Part shown: one piece after another, positions 1-8,654 of the stretch
Layout of the letters: the number at the start of each line of letters is the position of its first letter
How positions within the stretch are numbered: position 1 is the first letter of the stretch
Source of the DNA: Betaproteobacteria bacterium HGW-Betaproteobacteria-3
GTDB taxonomy: Bacteria; Pseudomonadota; Gammaproteobacteria; Burkholderiales; Burkholderiaceae_C
Assembly (NCBI GenBank): GCA_002842205.1
Contig: PHCI01000002.1
Span: 310,001 to 374,000, forward strand
Length of the DNA: 64,000 bases
Reading direction: 5' to 3'
The notes under the pieces: model-generated
Seen by the model: only the letters and a program-made list of their open reading frames with translations
Told to the model about the DNA's origin: nothing
Database searches by the model: none
Made by a program: the position numbers and the translations under genes

Positions 1-314
1 CCAGCCTGCAGGGCCCGCAACTTGTGGGTGGGCTGCGCGGTTGTGACCAGTACCGGGAGGTAATCGTCGATGATGTCATCCTGGAGGCCCGCCATCACCT
101 CGAATCCGTCCATGCCCGGCATCTGAAGGTCGAGCAGGATCAGATCGAACGGCTCTTTCCGCTGAAGCTCACAGACGGCCTTCGGGTCCATGGTGCTGGA
201 CACGTTGGTGTAACCGGCCCCGTGCAAAAGTTCTTCGAGCAAGGTGACGTTCGCAGGCTGGTCGTCCACGATGAGGATGCGGGCGTCCAGAATTTCTTGC
301 CGGGTGATCGTCAT
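1..314 (-). CDS. Response regulator, receiver domain (partial)
   Basis: The gene runs off the left edge, so only about 104 N-terminal residues are visible. They form a CheY-like receiver domain: an early acidic pair in ILIVDDQPAN, and a phosphoacceptor aspartate in LILLDLQMPGMDG. The start codon overlaps the stop of the upstream hybrid kinase in an ATGA, so the two are translationally coupled and probably work as one phosphorelay. What follows the receiver (HD-GYP, GGDEF or DNA-binding output) lies outside the window, so the output cannot be stated. Confidence 0.85.
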   Translation of the reverse strand, partial: MTITRQEILDARILIVDDQPANVTLLEELLHGAGYTNVSSTMDPKAVCELQRKEPFDLILLDLQMPGMDGFEVMAGLQDDIIDDYLPVLVTTAQPTHKLRALQA

Positions 315-2020
315 GCGGGTTCCTTTTGGGCGGTCGGGCCTCGCGCCGTTTTTGAAAACTCAAGCGCGGCGTCCAGCGCAGCCATCAACTGGTTGACCTT
401 GATGGGTTTGGTGATGTAGTTGAAAAACCCCGCGTCCAGCCCTTTCTGGATGTCGCGCGGCACGGCGTTGGCGCTCAAGGCGACGATGGGGATGTGCGCA
501 GTGGTTGGGTCAGCCCGCAGAATTTTCAGGGCTTCGATGCCGCTGATGCCAGGCAAGTTGATGTCCATCAGAATGACCTCGGGTTGGTAGACACGTGCAA
601 ACTCGATGCCCAGGCTGGCATCTGCTGCACCCAACAGCCGCATGTCGGTCCGGCGCGCAACGATCTGTTCCACCAGTTCCAGGTTGGCGGGGTTGTCTTC
701 GATGTACAGCAAGGTATGCACGGGCGTTCCCGCGTGCGCATCCGGCGGTGGCGCGTCATGGGTGTTCGCGTCCGGTTGGGCGAGTTTGGGCGTGTCGGTC
801 AGTTGCATGTCGACCCAGAACACGCTGCCAACGCCAGGGGTGCTTTGGACACCGATCTCGCCGCCCATCAATTTCACGAGGCGCTGCGTCACCACCAGGC
901 CAATGCCGGTGCCTTCCTCCGAGCCCGATTCCTGCCCGAGGCGGTTGAACGGCTGAAACAATTGGGCCACTTGCACCGGGGTCAGTCCGGGGCCGGTATC
1001 TCGCACGCTGACGCGGATGAACCGGGGCGAGTTCAGGGTGCATTCCACCGTCACATGGCCGCCTGGCTGGTTGTATTTGATGGCATTGAACAGCAGGTTG
1101 ATCAGCACCTGCTTGAGCCGCGTGCGGTCTGCCTTCACAAAGCGGGGCACGCCAAGCGTGGCGAAAACCATGCCAATACCGCGTTGCTGGGCTTGGGACT
1201 CGACCATGGCGCGGCACTCAAGCAACACTTCGGTGAGCGAGACGGATTCGTTGGACAGCGTCAGCTTGCCGGATTCGATGAGTGCGAGGTCGAGGATCTC
1301 ATTGATGAGTTCCAGCAGATACCACCCCGCCTTGAGGATCTGGTCAATGCTGCGCTGCTGCGTGGGCGTGGGCGCAGGCGTGCCGGTTTCCACCAGTTGC
1401 GCAAAGCCCAGAATCGCGTTCAGGGGCGTGCGCAGTTCGTGACTCATGCTGGAGATGAAATCGGTCTTGGCGCGGTTGGCCTTTTCTGCCGCGGCAACGG
1501 CGTCGTTGAGTTGCAGCTCGACCCGCTTGCGCACGGAGTTGTCGGTGCCGATCAGCAGGTAGCCGATGAGGTCACCGTAATCGTCGCGCAACGCGGTGAT
1601 CGAGACGATGGCCGGAAAGGAGCTGCCGTCCTTGCAGATGTAGGTCAGTTCGTAGATATCTTCGATGCCGCGCGAGGCCTTGAAGGCCAGGGCCTCGAAC
1701 CCCGGCGTGATCAGGGTGTCAAGTTCCACGCTGAGCGCCAGCGCACGGGCACGGACTTCTTCCGGGTCGTGCATGTCGCTCGGGCTGGTGCGGTTGACCA
1801 CCTCGTCGGCCCGAAAGCCCAGCATGCGTTCTGCTCCCACGTTGAAGAGCTGGATGATGCCGGTTTCGTCCGTGGCGATGATCGAGAAATTGGCGCTTGT
1901 GAGAATGGCGTTTTGCAGCGCGCCCGCCTTGAGCAGCGCATTGCGAAGGCCCGCTTCCGTGGTGTCATTGCCTGTCACCCTGAGGCTGGCAGGGGCGGGG
2001 CTCTTTTCTGATTCGGACAT
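311..2020 (-). CDS. Hybrid sensor histidine kinase (PAS-HisKA-HATPase-REC)
   Basis: A 569-residue cytoplasmic-looking hybrid kinase with no convincing membrane segment. A PAS domain (about residues 35-165, with a typical PAC tail) precedes a HisKA domain with the phospho-histidine in SMSHELRTPLN, an HATPase_c domain with an N-box (LLFNAIKYN) and G-box (GTGIGL), and a C-terminal receiver with the acceptor Asp in ILMDINLPG. The frame is open further upstream to 2176, but that stretch overlaps the small membrane protein gene ending at 2154 and has no kinase-like sequence, so the ATG at 2020 is preferred. It overlaps the next response regulator by four bases. The signal sensed is unknown. Confidence 0.9.
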   Translation of the reverse strand: MSESEKSPAPASLRVTGNDTTEAGLRNALLKAGALQNAILTSANFSIIATDETGIIQLFNVGAERMLGFRADEVVNRTSPSDMHDPEEVRARALALSVELDTLITPGFEALAFKASRGIEDIYELTYICKDGSSFPAIVSITALRDDYGDLIGYLLIGTDNSVRKRVELQLNDAVAAAEKANRAKTDFISSMSHELRTPLNAILGFAQLVETGTPAPTPTQQRSIDQILKAGWYLLELINEILDLALIESGKLTLSNESVSLTEVLLECRAMVESQAQQRGIGMVFATLGVPRFVKADRTRLKQVLINLLFNAIKYNQPGGHVTVECTLNSPRFIRVSVRDTGPGLTPVQVAQLFQPFNRLGQESGSEEGTGIGLVVTQRLVKLMGGEIGVQSTPGVGSVFWVDMQLTDTPKLAQPDANTHDAPPPDAHAGTPVHTLLYIEDNPANLELVEQIVARRTDMRLLGAADASLGIEFARVYQPEVILMDINLPGISGIEALKILRADPTTAHIPIVALSANAVPRDIQKGLDAGFFNYITKPIKVNQLMAALDAALEFSKTARGPTAQKEPA

Positions 2021-2153
2021 GGACGCTTTCGGCTTGCACTGCCAACAGATGCAGGCTCGGCCTACCGACGGTATCGGCAGGCAGCGGCGCCATCTGTACG
2101 GTGGCGCACATAACGCGGGACCACCGCGGGTTTCGCTTTTTAGTGTGAATGCG

Positions 2154-2303
2154 CTACAACGCGCTGCCGCCACCAATCACGCGCAGCAAGATGACGATGA
2201 TGGCAATGACGAGCAGGACATGGACGAAGCCACCCATCGTGGTTGACGTGACCAAGCCAAGCAGCCACAGGACGATGAGAATGACGGCGATGGTGTAGAG
2301 CAT
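2154..2303 (-). CDS. Small Lmo0937-type membrane protein
   Basis: A 49-residue ORF starting MLYTIAVILIVLWLLG and ending in RVIGGGSAL. It has two hydrophobic stretches (about residues 3-18 and 25-42) separated by a short turn containing Thr-Thr-Met-Gly-Gly, the pattern of the Lmo0937/DUF5670 family of tiny membrane proteins of unknown role. An AAGGAAAC Shine-Dalgarno sequence sits a few bases before the ATG. It lies between the BON lipoprotein and the hybrid kinase, all on the minus strand. Such proteins often sit near envelope-stress genes, but no function is assigned. Confidence 0.75.
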   Translation of the reverse strand: MLYTIAVILIVLWLLGLVTSTTMGGFVHVLLVIAIIVILLRVIGGGSAL

Positions 2304-2399
2304 GGTGTTTCCTTGATCAAAAAGGCGACGGGCATAGCGCCGGTGCGCTGGTTTATGCGTCCGCGGGGGGGGCGCTGAGGTGAATAAGTGCCTTGGGCG

Positions 2400-2714
2400 T
2401 CACTTCAGACGCATGTTGTTCTTGACGGATGTGACGCCGCCGACACCTTGCGTGACCGAAACTGCTTTCTGGATGTCCGATTCCGAGTTCACAAAGCCAC
2501 TCAGTTGCACGGCACCCTTGAACGTCTCGACGTTGATCTCGGCCGACTTCAAAGTGGACTCACCGAAGATCGCGGCCTTGACCTTGGTCGTGATGGCGGT
2601 GTCTTCAACATACTGACCGGTACTTTCCTGCGTGCGGGTGGCGGCGCAGCCACCGACCGTTGCGAGGGCTGCGACGGCCAGCGCAAGGATGGCGAAGCGT
2701 TGTTGGATTTTCAT
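2400..2714 (-). CDS. BON-domain lipoprotein (OsmY-like)
   Basis: A 104-residue exported protein. It starts MKIQQRFAILALAVAALATVGGC, a lipoprotein signal peptide whose lipobox ends at the Cys in VGGC. A single BON domain follows (about residues 33-103: TTKVKAAIF, INVETFKGAVQLSGFV, VGGVTSVKNNM). BON domains bind phospholipid and occur in periplasmic or outer-membrane stress proteins such as OsmY and DolP. The frame is open 20 codons further upstream, but the residue run before the lipobox marks 2714 as the start. It is likely a monocistron or the first gene of the short minus-strand group with the Lmo0937-type protein. Confidence 0.85.
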   Translation of the reverse strand: MKIQQRFAILALAVAALATVGGCAATRTQESTGQYVEDTAITTKVKAAIFGESTLKSAEINVETFKGAVQLSGFVNSESDIQKAVSVTQGVGGVTSVKNNMRLK

Positions 2715-3161
2715 GGTGATTTCCTGTGTTGTCGTTGGAGGGACGGAGCTGCCAGCAGCAGCGACGCTTGGCACGTCGGCGCAATGCGTGTGCGACGGCC
2801 AACGGACCCACTTTCGGGGTTGCCAGCGGGCACGTCTGTGCGCTTGCGCACCCAGTGGTTCTTTGCAAAGTCAGCGGTGACCGCGGTCGCTGGCGTCAAC
2901 CGTCATGCGGGATCACCGGTCTGGATTCAATCGACGGACAGCATGCGACTGCGGCGTATCTGTCACCGTCGAGGCCCCGTGACCCACGGCGCGCCACAAT
3001 TCACGGATCAACCGGGCGCTCACGCGTTGCATGAAACATGCATTGCAAAAGATTGCCGGAGGCGTGCGCCCATGAATTCTGGTAGTGGGGGCCCGGCAAA
3101 TCAACACCACACGATCGACGCATTTTCCGTAAACTGAAGGCATACCATCCACAAAAGTCCT
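2715..3161. other. Intergenic region, no gene seen
   Basis: A 447-bp divergent spacer between the BON lipoprotein and the aminotransferase. The reading frames here lack coding character and ribosome-binding sites. It must hold the promoters of both flanking genes, but I cannot identify a strong sigma-70 pair. No hairpin followed by a T run, and no copy of the dispersed repeat, was seen. Confidence 0.6.
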
Positions 3162-4496
3162 ATGAAATCGACACACGTCTTTCACCGTCATCTCCAGCAC
3201 ACGCCACCGGTTGCGGTGGGTGGTCGGGGAGCCTGGCTCACGGATGCAGAGGGCCGCAACTATCTTGACGCGTCCGGTGGGGCCGCGGTTTCCTGCCTGG
3301 GTCACAGCCACCCTGCGGTGCTTGCCGCGATGCATGCGCAGATTGACGGTTTGGCATATGCGCACACCAGCTTTTTCACGACCCGGGTGGCCGAGGAATT
3401 GGCGGACCAGCTGATTCGTACCGCCCCCGAGGGCATGAGCCATGCCTATTTTGTCAGCGGCGGTTCCGAAGCCATGGAGGCGGCGATGAAGATGGCGCGC
3501 CAGTATTTTGTCGAGATCGGGCAGCCACAACGCACGCATTTCATTGCGCGTCGGCAGAGCTATCACGGCAACACGCTGGGGGCGCTTGCCGTCGGCGGCA
3601 ACCAGTGGCGGCGCGAACCGTTCGCCCCGATCCTGATTCCTGTCACGCATGTGGCACCCTGCTATCCCTACCGGGAGCAACTCGAAAATGAAACGGCCGA
3701 ACGGTATGGGCAGCGTCTGGCGCGAGAGCTCGAACAGGAGATCCTGCGACTGGGCGCCGACCGGGTGATGGCCTTCGTGGCCGAAACCATTGGCGGTGCG
3801 ACCGCAGGTGTCCTGGTGCCGGTGCCAGGTTACTTCAAGGCTGTGCGAGAGGTGTGCGACCGCTACGGCGTGCTGCTGATTCTTGACGAGGTGATGTGCG
3901 GCATGGGTCGAACGGGAACGCTTCACGCTTGCGATTTTGAAGGCGTGGTGCCCGACATCATGGCCATTGCGAAAGGGCTTGGAGGGGGGTACCAACCCAT
4001 CGGCGCCGTATTGGCGCAACGGAAAATCGTGGAGGCGATGTCGTCCGGCAGTGGTTTCTTCCAGCACGGCCACACCTATCTTGGCCATGCTGTCGCCTGC
4101 GCCGCAGCACTGGCGGTGCAGCAGGTCATTGAGCGTGATGGGCTGCTGGCGCGCGTGCGTGAAGCGGGTACGTTTCTGGAAGGCCGTCTGCTTGACGCGT
4201 TTGAAGGCCATGCCCATGTGGGCGATATCCGGGGACGTGGACTGTTCTGGGGCGTCGAGCTGGTACGGGATCGCGCGACCAAAACCCCGTTCGATCCGGC
4301 CCTTAAACTCCACGCACGCATTAAAAAAGAGGCCTTCTTGCGTGGCTTGATGGTTTACCCGATGGGCGGTACCGTCGATGGCCGTTATGGTGACCATGTA
4401 TTGCTGGCCCCGCCTTTTATCGCCAGCGACGCCGAACTGACAATGGTCGTCGAGCGTCTTGGCTCGGCCATCGACGCGGCATTGCCCCAAGTCTGA
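3162..4496 (+). CDS. Class-III aspartate-family aminotransferase
   Basis: A 444-residue PLP enzyme of fold type I, class III (the ornithine/omega-amino acid aminotransferase group). Visible hallmarks are SGGSEAMEAAMKMAR for cofactor phosphate binding, YHGNTLGAL, the PLP-ring aspartate in LILDEVMCGMGRTG, and the Schiff-base lysine at residue 271 in IAKGLGGGYQPIGAV. The length is full for the family. Substrate cannot be read from sequence. It lies 43 bp upstream of a TAXI-TRAP binding protein in the same direction, so the transporter may import its amine or keto-acid substrate; that is inference. Confidence 0.88.
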   Translation: MKSTHVFHRHLQHTPPVAVGGRGAWLTDAEGRNYLDASGGAAVSCLGHSHPAVLAAMHAQIDGLAYAHTSFFTTRVAEELADQLIRTAPEGMSHAYFVSGGSEAMEAAMKMARQYFVEIGQPQRTHFIARRQSYHGNTLGALAVGGNQWRREPFAPILIPVTHVAPCYPYREQLENETAERYGQRLARELEQEILRLGADRVMAFVAETIGGATAGVLVPVPGYFKAVREVCDRYGVLLILDEVMCGMGRTGTLHACDFEGVVPDIMAIAKGLGGGYQPIGAVLAQRKIVEAMSSGSGFFQHGHTYLGHAVACAAALAVQQVIERDGLLARVREAGTFLEGRLLDAFEGHAHVGDIRGRGLFWGVELVRDRATKTPFDPALKLHARIKKEAFLRGLMVYPMGGTVDGRYGDHVLLAPPFIASDAELTMVVERLGSAIDAALPQV

Positions 4497-4539
4497 CGGG
4501 CACGCCAATCCCCCCATTTTTTCAAAGAGGAGTTGAGAG

Positions 4540-5520
4540 ATGTCCAGAAAAGTTTTCATCCAGACGTTGGCCGCCACCGCGGTCCTGGCAAGCACGCTGT
4601 TCAGCGCGCCTGCGGCCATGGCGCAGCAGAAGTTCACGACCATTGGCACTGGCGGTGTCACCGGTGTCTATTACGCCGCGGGCGGCGCTATTTGCCGCCT
4701 GATGAACAAGGACCGCGCCAAGCACGGTATCCGCTGTTCGGTCGAGTCCACGGGTGGTTCGGTGTTCAACATCAACACCATGCGCTCGGGTGAACTCGAC
4801 TTTGGGGTTGCGCAGTCCGACTGGCAGTACCACGCCGTCAAGGGCACCAAGGTGTTTGAAAAAGACGGTGCTTTCAAGGAGCTGCGCGCGGTGTTCTCGG
4901 TGCACCCGGAGCCGTTCACGGTGCTGGCGCGCAAGGAGGCCAACATCACGAAGTTCGAAGACTTCAAGGGCAAGCGTTTCAATATCGGCAATCCAGGTTC
5001 CGGCACACGTGCCTCAATGGAGGAACTTCTCAGCGCCATGGGCTGGACCACCGCCAGCTTCGGCCTGGCCTCGGAGCTCAAGGCGGATGAGCATGGCGCG
5101 GCCCTGTGCGACAACAAGATCGACGGCTTCTTTTACGGGGTTGGCCATCCGTCGGCCAACATCCAGGATCCGATCACAACCTGCGGCGCCAAACTGGTTC
5201 CGCTGACCGGCCCGGCGGTTGACAAGCTGGTGGCGTCCAGCCCGTTTTATGCCAAGGTTGATATTCCTGGCGGGTTGTATGCCGGCAACCCCAACCCGAC
5301 GGCTACCTACGGCGTGCTGGCAACCTTCGTCACCACGGCCAAGGTTCCCGACGAAACGGTGTATCAACTGGTCAAGGCCGTGTTCGACAATTTCGACGAG
5401 TTCAAGAAGTTGCATCCGGCCTTTGCGCACCTCGACCCTAAACGCATGATCAAGGACGGCCTGGCCGCTCCCTTGCATCCCGGCGCAGTCAGGTACTATA
5501 AAGAGAAGGGCTGGATGTAA
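4540..5520 (+). CDS. TAXI-family TRAP transporter substrate-binding protein
   Basis: A 326-residue periplasmic binding protein. A Sec signal peptide (about residues 1-28, ending APAAMAQ) is followed by the family opening [17 protein letters not shown] and the core [25 protein letters not shown] proteins feed solutes, often dicarboxylates or glutamate-like acids, to a fused TRAP membrane protein, and that partner is the next gene. A GAGGAGTTGAGAG stretch before the ATG serves as ribosome-binding site. A perfect palindrome lies between this gene and the permease and may set the usual excess of binding protein over permease. Confidence 0.92.
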   Translation: MSRKVFIQTLAATAVLASTLFSAPAAMAQQKFTTIGTGGVTGVYYAAGGAICRLMNKDRAKHGIRCSVESTGGSVFNINTMRSGELDFGVAQSDWQYHAVKGTKVFEKDGAFKELRAVFSVHPEPFTVLARKEANITKFEDFKGKRFNIGNPGSGTRASMEELLSAMGWTTASFGLASELKADEHGAALCDNKIDGFFYGVGHPSANIQDPITTCGAKLVPLTGPAVDKLVASSPFYAKVDIPGGLYAGNPNPTATYGVLATFVTTAKVPDETVYQLVKAVFDNFDEFKKLHPAFAHLDPKRMIKDGLAAPLHPGAVRYYKEKGWM

Positions 5521-5543
5521 AGGCGGCGCCGTCTGATCCTGCA

Positions 5544-5571
5544 CGAAGGGCTCCGCTAGCGGAGCCCTTCG
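5544..5571 (+). terminator. 28-bp perfect palindrome between TRAP genes
   Basis: A 28-base perfect inverted repeat with arms CGAAGGGCTCCG and CGGAGCCCTTCG around CTAG. The following sequence (TCGTTTGG) has only a short T run, so it may act as an attenuating terminator or as an RNA 3'-end stabiliser for the binding-protein message rather than a full stop. Confidence 0.6.
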
Positions 5572-5606
5572 TCGTTTGGCATTGTCTGCAGTGTGCTGGA
5601 GTGAGC

Positions 5607-8186
5607 ATGTTCAAGAAGAAGAAATTGACGGTCGACGCCGTGGATGTCAATCAACTGGTCGCCGAAACCGACGTCGGTGGCCGAAATCCCGGTCCGTGGG
5701 TGACGCGGCTGCTGTTTGGCGTGGCACTGGTCTGGTCGCTGTTTCAGTTGTGGATCGCGTCGCCATTGCCGTTTTCAACCGGCATCCTGGTTTTCAACGA
5801 TACCCAGTCACGCTCCATCCATCTGGCTTTCGCGGTGTTTCTGGCCTTTCTGGCGTATCCGGCATTCAGGAACTCCCGCACCGATCATGTACCGCTGACC
5901 GACTGGCTCTTCGCGGTGGCGGGCGCGTTCTGCGCGGCCTATCTGTTCCTGTTTTATCGCGATCTTTCCCAACGGCCAGGCCAGCCGATCACGCAGGATC
6001 TGGTGGTGGCGGTGCTTGGCATCGTGCTGTTGCTTGAAGCGACGCGACGCGCCCTTGGACTGCCGATGGTGATCGTCGCGTTGGTTTTTTTAGGCTATAC
6101 CTTTGGCGGCCGCTACATGCCCGATTTGATCGCCCACAAGGGCGCGTCGCTCGAGCGCGTGGCTTCGCACCAGTGGCTGACCACCGAGGGCGTGTTCGGC
6201 GTGGCGCTGGGCGTGTCCAATGGCTTCATCTTCTTGTTCGTGCTGTTCGGCTCGCTGCTTGACCGGGCGGGCGCCGGCAACTATTTCATCAAGTCGGCAT
6301 TTGCCCTGCTCGGTCACATGCGCGGCGGGCCGGCCAAGGCGGCGGTGGTGTCGTCGGCCGCCACCGGCATTATTTCGGGCTCGTCAATTGCCAACGTGGT
6401 GACCACCGGCACCTTCACCATTCCGCTGATGAAGCGCGTGGGCTACCGGCCCGACCAGGCCGCCGCGGTGGAGGTGTCAAGCTCGGTCAACGGCCAGCTG
6501 ATGCCGCCGGTGATGGGCGCGGCCGCGTTCCTGATGGTCGAGTACGTGGGCATCCCCTACACCGAGGTCATCAAGCACGCTTTCCTGCCGGCCATCATTT
6601 CCTACATTGCACTGTTCTACATCGTGCATCTGGAGGCGCTCAAGGCCAATTTGCAGGGCTTGCCCAGGCGCGGCGCAAGCACGGCCATGCAGCGGCTGCG
6701 CTCGCTCTTGATGACGCTGGCCGGTTTTGTCGTGCTGTCGGGCGCCGTTTATTACAGCATCGGCTGGGTCAAGACGCTGCTGCCCAATGTGGCCATTTAC
6801 CTGATTGGCGCGGGCCTGCTGGCCGCCTACCTGGGCCTGCTGTGGATCAGTTCGCGCCAGCCCGAATTGACGCTCGACGACCCGAACGCGCCGGTGTTCG
6901 AACTGCCAGAGACCGCGCCGACGCTCAAGGCTGGCCTGCACTATTTGCTGAGCGTGGTGGTGTTGATCTGGTGCCTGATGATCGAGCAGCTGTCGCCGGC
7001 GCTGTCGGCGTTCTGGGCCACGCTGTTCATGATGTTCGTGATGCTGACGCAACGGCCACTGATTGCCGCGCTACGCGGGCATGGTGGCTACGCGGTGGCC
7101 GTGCGACTTGGCTTCAACGATCTGCTGGGGGGGCTGGTGGCAGGCGCGCGCAACATGATCGGCATCGGCGTCGCCACGGCCGCGGCCGGCATCATCGTTG
7201 GCACCGTCTCGCTGACCGGCATTGGCCTGGTGATGACGGAAGTGGTCGAGCTGGTGTCGGGCGGCAACCTGATCATCATGCTGGTGCTGGTGGCCTTTGT
7301 CAGTCTGATACTGGGCATGGGACTGCCGACCACCGCCAACTACATTGTCGTCTCGACGCTGATGGCGCCGGTGGTGGTGGAACTCGGTGCGCAGAGCGGC
7401 CTGCTGGTGCCGCTGATCGCGGTGCACTTGTTCGTTTTCTACTTTGGCCTGATGGCCGACGTGACGCCGCCGGTGGGGCTGGCTTCTTTCGCCGCGGCGG
7501 CGATTGCGCGTACTGACCCGATCAAGACCGGCGTCACCGCGTTTTTCTACAGCCTGCGCACGGCGATCTTGCCATTCCTGTTCATCTTCAACACCCAGTT
7601 GCTGATGATCGGAATCGACAGCGTCTGGCACCTTTTCCTGACCGTCGTCAGCGCCACTGTGGCCATGCTGGTGTTCGCCGCCGCCACGCAGGGCCACTTC
7701 CTCGTCAAGTCGCGGCTGTGGGAAACGGCGGCGCTGCTGCTGGTGACCTTCACGCTGTTTCGCCCCGGCTATTGGTGGGACATGGCTTACCCGCCATTCC
7801 AGGCGGTGCCGGCTGCCCGGCTCATGGAACTGGTTAACCAGGCCGATGCGGGCGAGCGCAAGCGGCTCTGGGTGGAAGGCACCAACCTCAATGGCAAGGA
7901 CATCCGCAAGGGCGTGCTGCTGCCCTTGGGCGACAAGGCCCCCGCCGCAGAGCGGCTGGCCAAGGCGGGTCTGCGTGTCATGCCGCAGGGCGAAGCGATG
8001 CAAGTCCTGACAGTGAAGTTTGGCTCGACGGCCGACAAGCTCGGCCTCGAATCCGGATTCCGCATCACCTCGATCGAAGTCCACGCCGAGCGGCCAGACA
8101 AGGAGTGGATGTTTCTGCCGGCCCTGGGGCTTTTGTTACTGGTGATTGGCGTCCAGCGGCGTCGGCGTCCTGCACCGACGTCCTGA
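5607..8186 (+). CDS. TRAP transporter fused permease (4TM-12TM, DUF3394-like tail)
   Basis: An 859-residue inner-membrane protein. The small DctQ-like part (about residues 25-150) is fused to the large DctM-like part (about 150-660) with repeated hydrophobic helices and motifs such as SGSSIANVVTTGTFTIPLMK and LGMGLPTTANYIVVST, typical of TAXI-type permeases. The C-terminus adds about 150 residues with a PDZ-like stretch (STADKLGLESGFRI) and a last membrane helix, as in the DUF3394 subgroup. A GTG six bases upstream could also start the frame, but GGAG is well spaced from the ATG at 5607. It works with the upstream TAXI binding protein. Confidence 0.9.
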   Translation: MFKKKKLTVDAVDVNQLVAETDVGGRNPGPWVTRLLFGVALVWSLFQLWIASPLPFSTGILVFNDTQSRSIHLAFAVFLAFLAYPAFRNSRTDHVPLTDWLFAVAGAFCAAYLFLFYRDLSQRPGQPITQDLVVAVLGIVLLLEATRRALGLPMVIVALVFLGYTFGGRYMPDLIAHKGASLERVASHQWLTTEGVFGVALGVSNGFIFLFVLFGSLLDRAGAGNYFIKSAFALLGHMRGGPAKAAVVSSAATGIISGSSIANVVTTGTFTIPLMKRVGYRPDQAAAVEVSSSVNGQLMPPVMGAAAFLMVEYVGIPYTEVIKHAFLPAIISYIALFYIVHLEALKANLQGLPRRGASTAMQRLRSLLMTLAGFVVLSGAVYYSIGWVKTLLPNVAIYLIGAGLLAAYLGLLWISSRQPELTLDDPNAPVFELPETAPTLKAGLHYLLSVVVLIWCLMIEQLSPALSAFWATLFMMFVMLTQRPLIAALRGHGGYAVAVRLGFNDLLGGLVAGARNMIGIGVATAAAGIIVGTVSLTGIGLVMTEVVELVSGGNLIIMLVLVAFVSLILGMGLPTTANYIVVSTLMAPVVVELGAQSGLLVPLIAVHLFVFYFGLMADVTPPVGLASFAAAAIARTDPIKTGVTAFFYSLRTAILPFLFIFNTQLLMIGIDSVWHLFLTVVSATVAMLVFAAATQGHFLVKSRLWETAALLLVTFTLFRPGYWWDMAYPPFQAVPAARLMELVNQADAGERKRLWVEGTNLNGKDIRKGVLLPLGDKAPAAERLAKAGLRVMPQGEAMQVLTVKFGSTADKLGLESGFRITSIEVHAERPDKEWMFLPALGLLLLVIGVQRRRRPAPTS

Positions 8187-8234
8187 GCCTGAAAAACGCG
8201 CCGTCTCTGGCGCGTTGTATCGCCGCCCGCTGAA

Positions 8235-8654
8235 TCAGCGGTCGCCGGTGTTGTCGTCCAGCGCGGCGCTCCAGCGCGTGCCCCAGGCCTGTTGCAGATC
8301 TCGCCGGTCGCGCTTGGTGGGGCGGCCATGCACCAGCGTTTGAGCCGGCTCGGGCGCAAGGCGGCGCTGCTCGGCCGCCTGTTCGCGCGTCAGCAGGCTT
8401 TCGGCGGTTTCCGCATACAGCATCTGTGCCACCGGCGCGGGTCCGCGCTGCAGGCTCAGGCCACGCACCTGCACCACCCGCGTGACCAGGCCCTGGCGCA
8501 CCGTGATCTCATCGCCCACGCGCACTTCGCGCGCGGGTTTGACGTCCTGACCGTTGATCTGCACCCGGCCCTTGCCGATTTCGTCCGTGGCCAGCGAGCG
8601 CGTCTTGTAAAAGCGCGCCGCCCACAGCCATTTGTCGATGCGAAGGGAGTTCAT
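8235..8654 (-). CDS. hslR: Hsp15-like S4-domain RNA-binding protein
   Basis: A 139-residue protein whose first 60 residues are an S4 RNA-binding domain (RIDKWLWAARFYKTRSLA, GRVQINGQDVKPAREVRVGDEI). Hsp15 binds stalled 50S subunits carrying nascent chains after heat stress and helps recycle them. The C-terminal half is basic and low in complexity, as in the family. Its ATG overlaps the stop of the upstream histidine kinase by four bases, so it appears to be carried at the end of the tctD-tctE transcript. Its function has no clear link with tricarboxylate sensing. Confidence 0.85.
   Translation of the reverse strand: MNSLRIDKWLWAARFYKTRSLATDEIGKGRVQINGQDVKPAREVRVGDEITVRQGLVTRVVQVRGLSLQRGPAPVAQMLYAETAESLLTREQAAEQRRLAPEPAQTLVHGRPTKRDRRDLQQAWGTRWSAALDDNTGDR

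Noticed and set aside
2021-2176. Longer N-terminus for the hybrid kinase
   Set aside because: The extra 52 codons overlap the end of the small membrane protein gene and have no kinase-like or signal-like sequence.
2913-4661. Long open frame antisense to the aminotransferase gene
   Set aside because: It mirrors the GC-rich codon pattern of the real gene, has no family motif, and the plus-strand aminotransferase is unmistakable.
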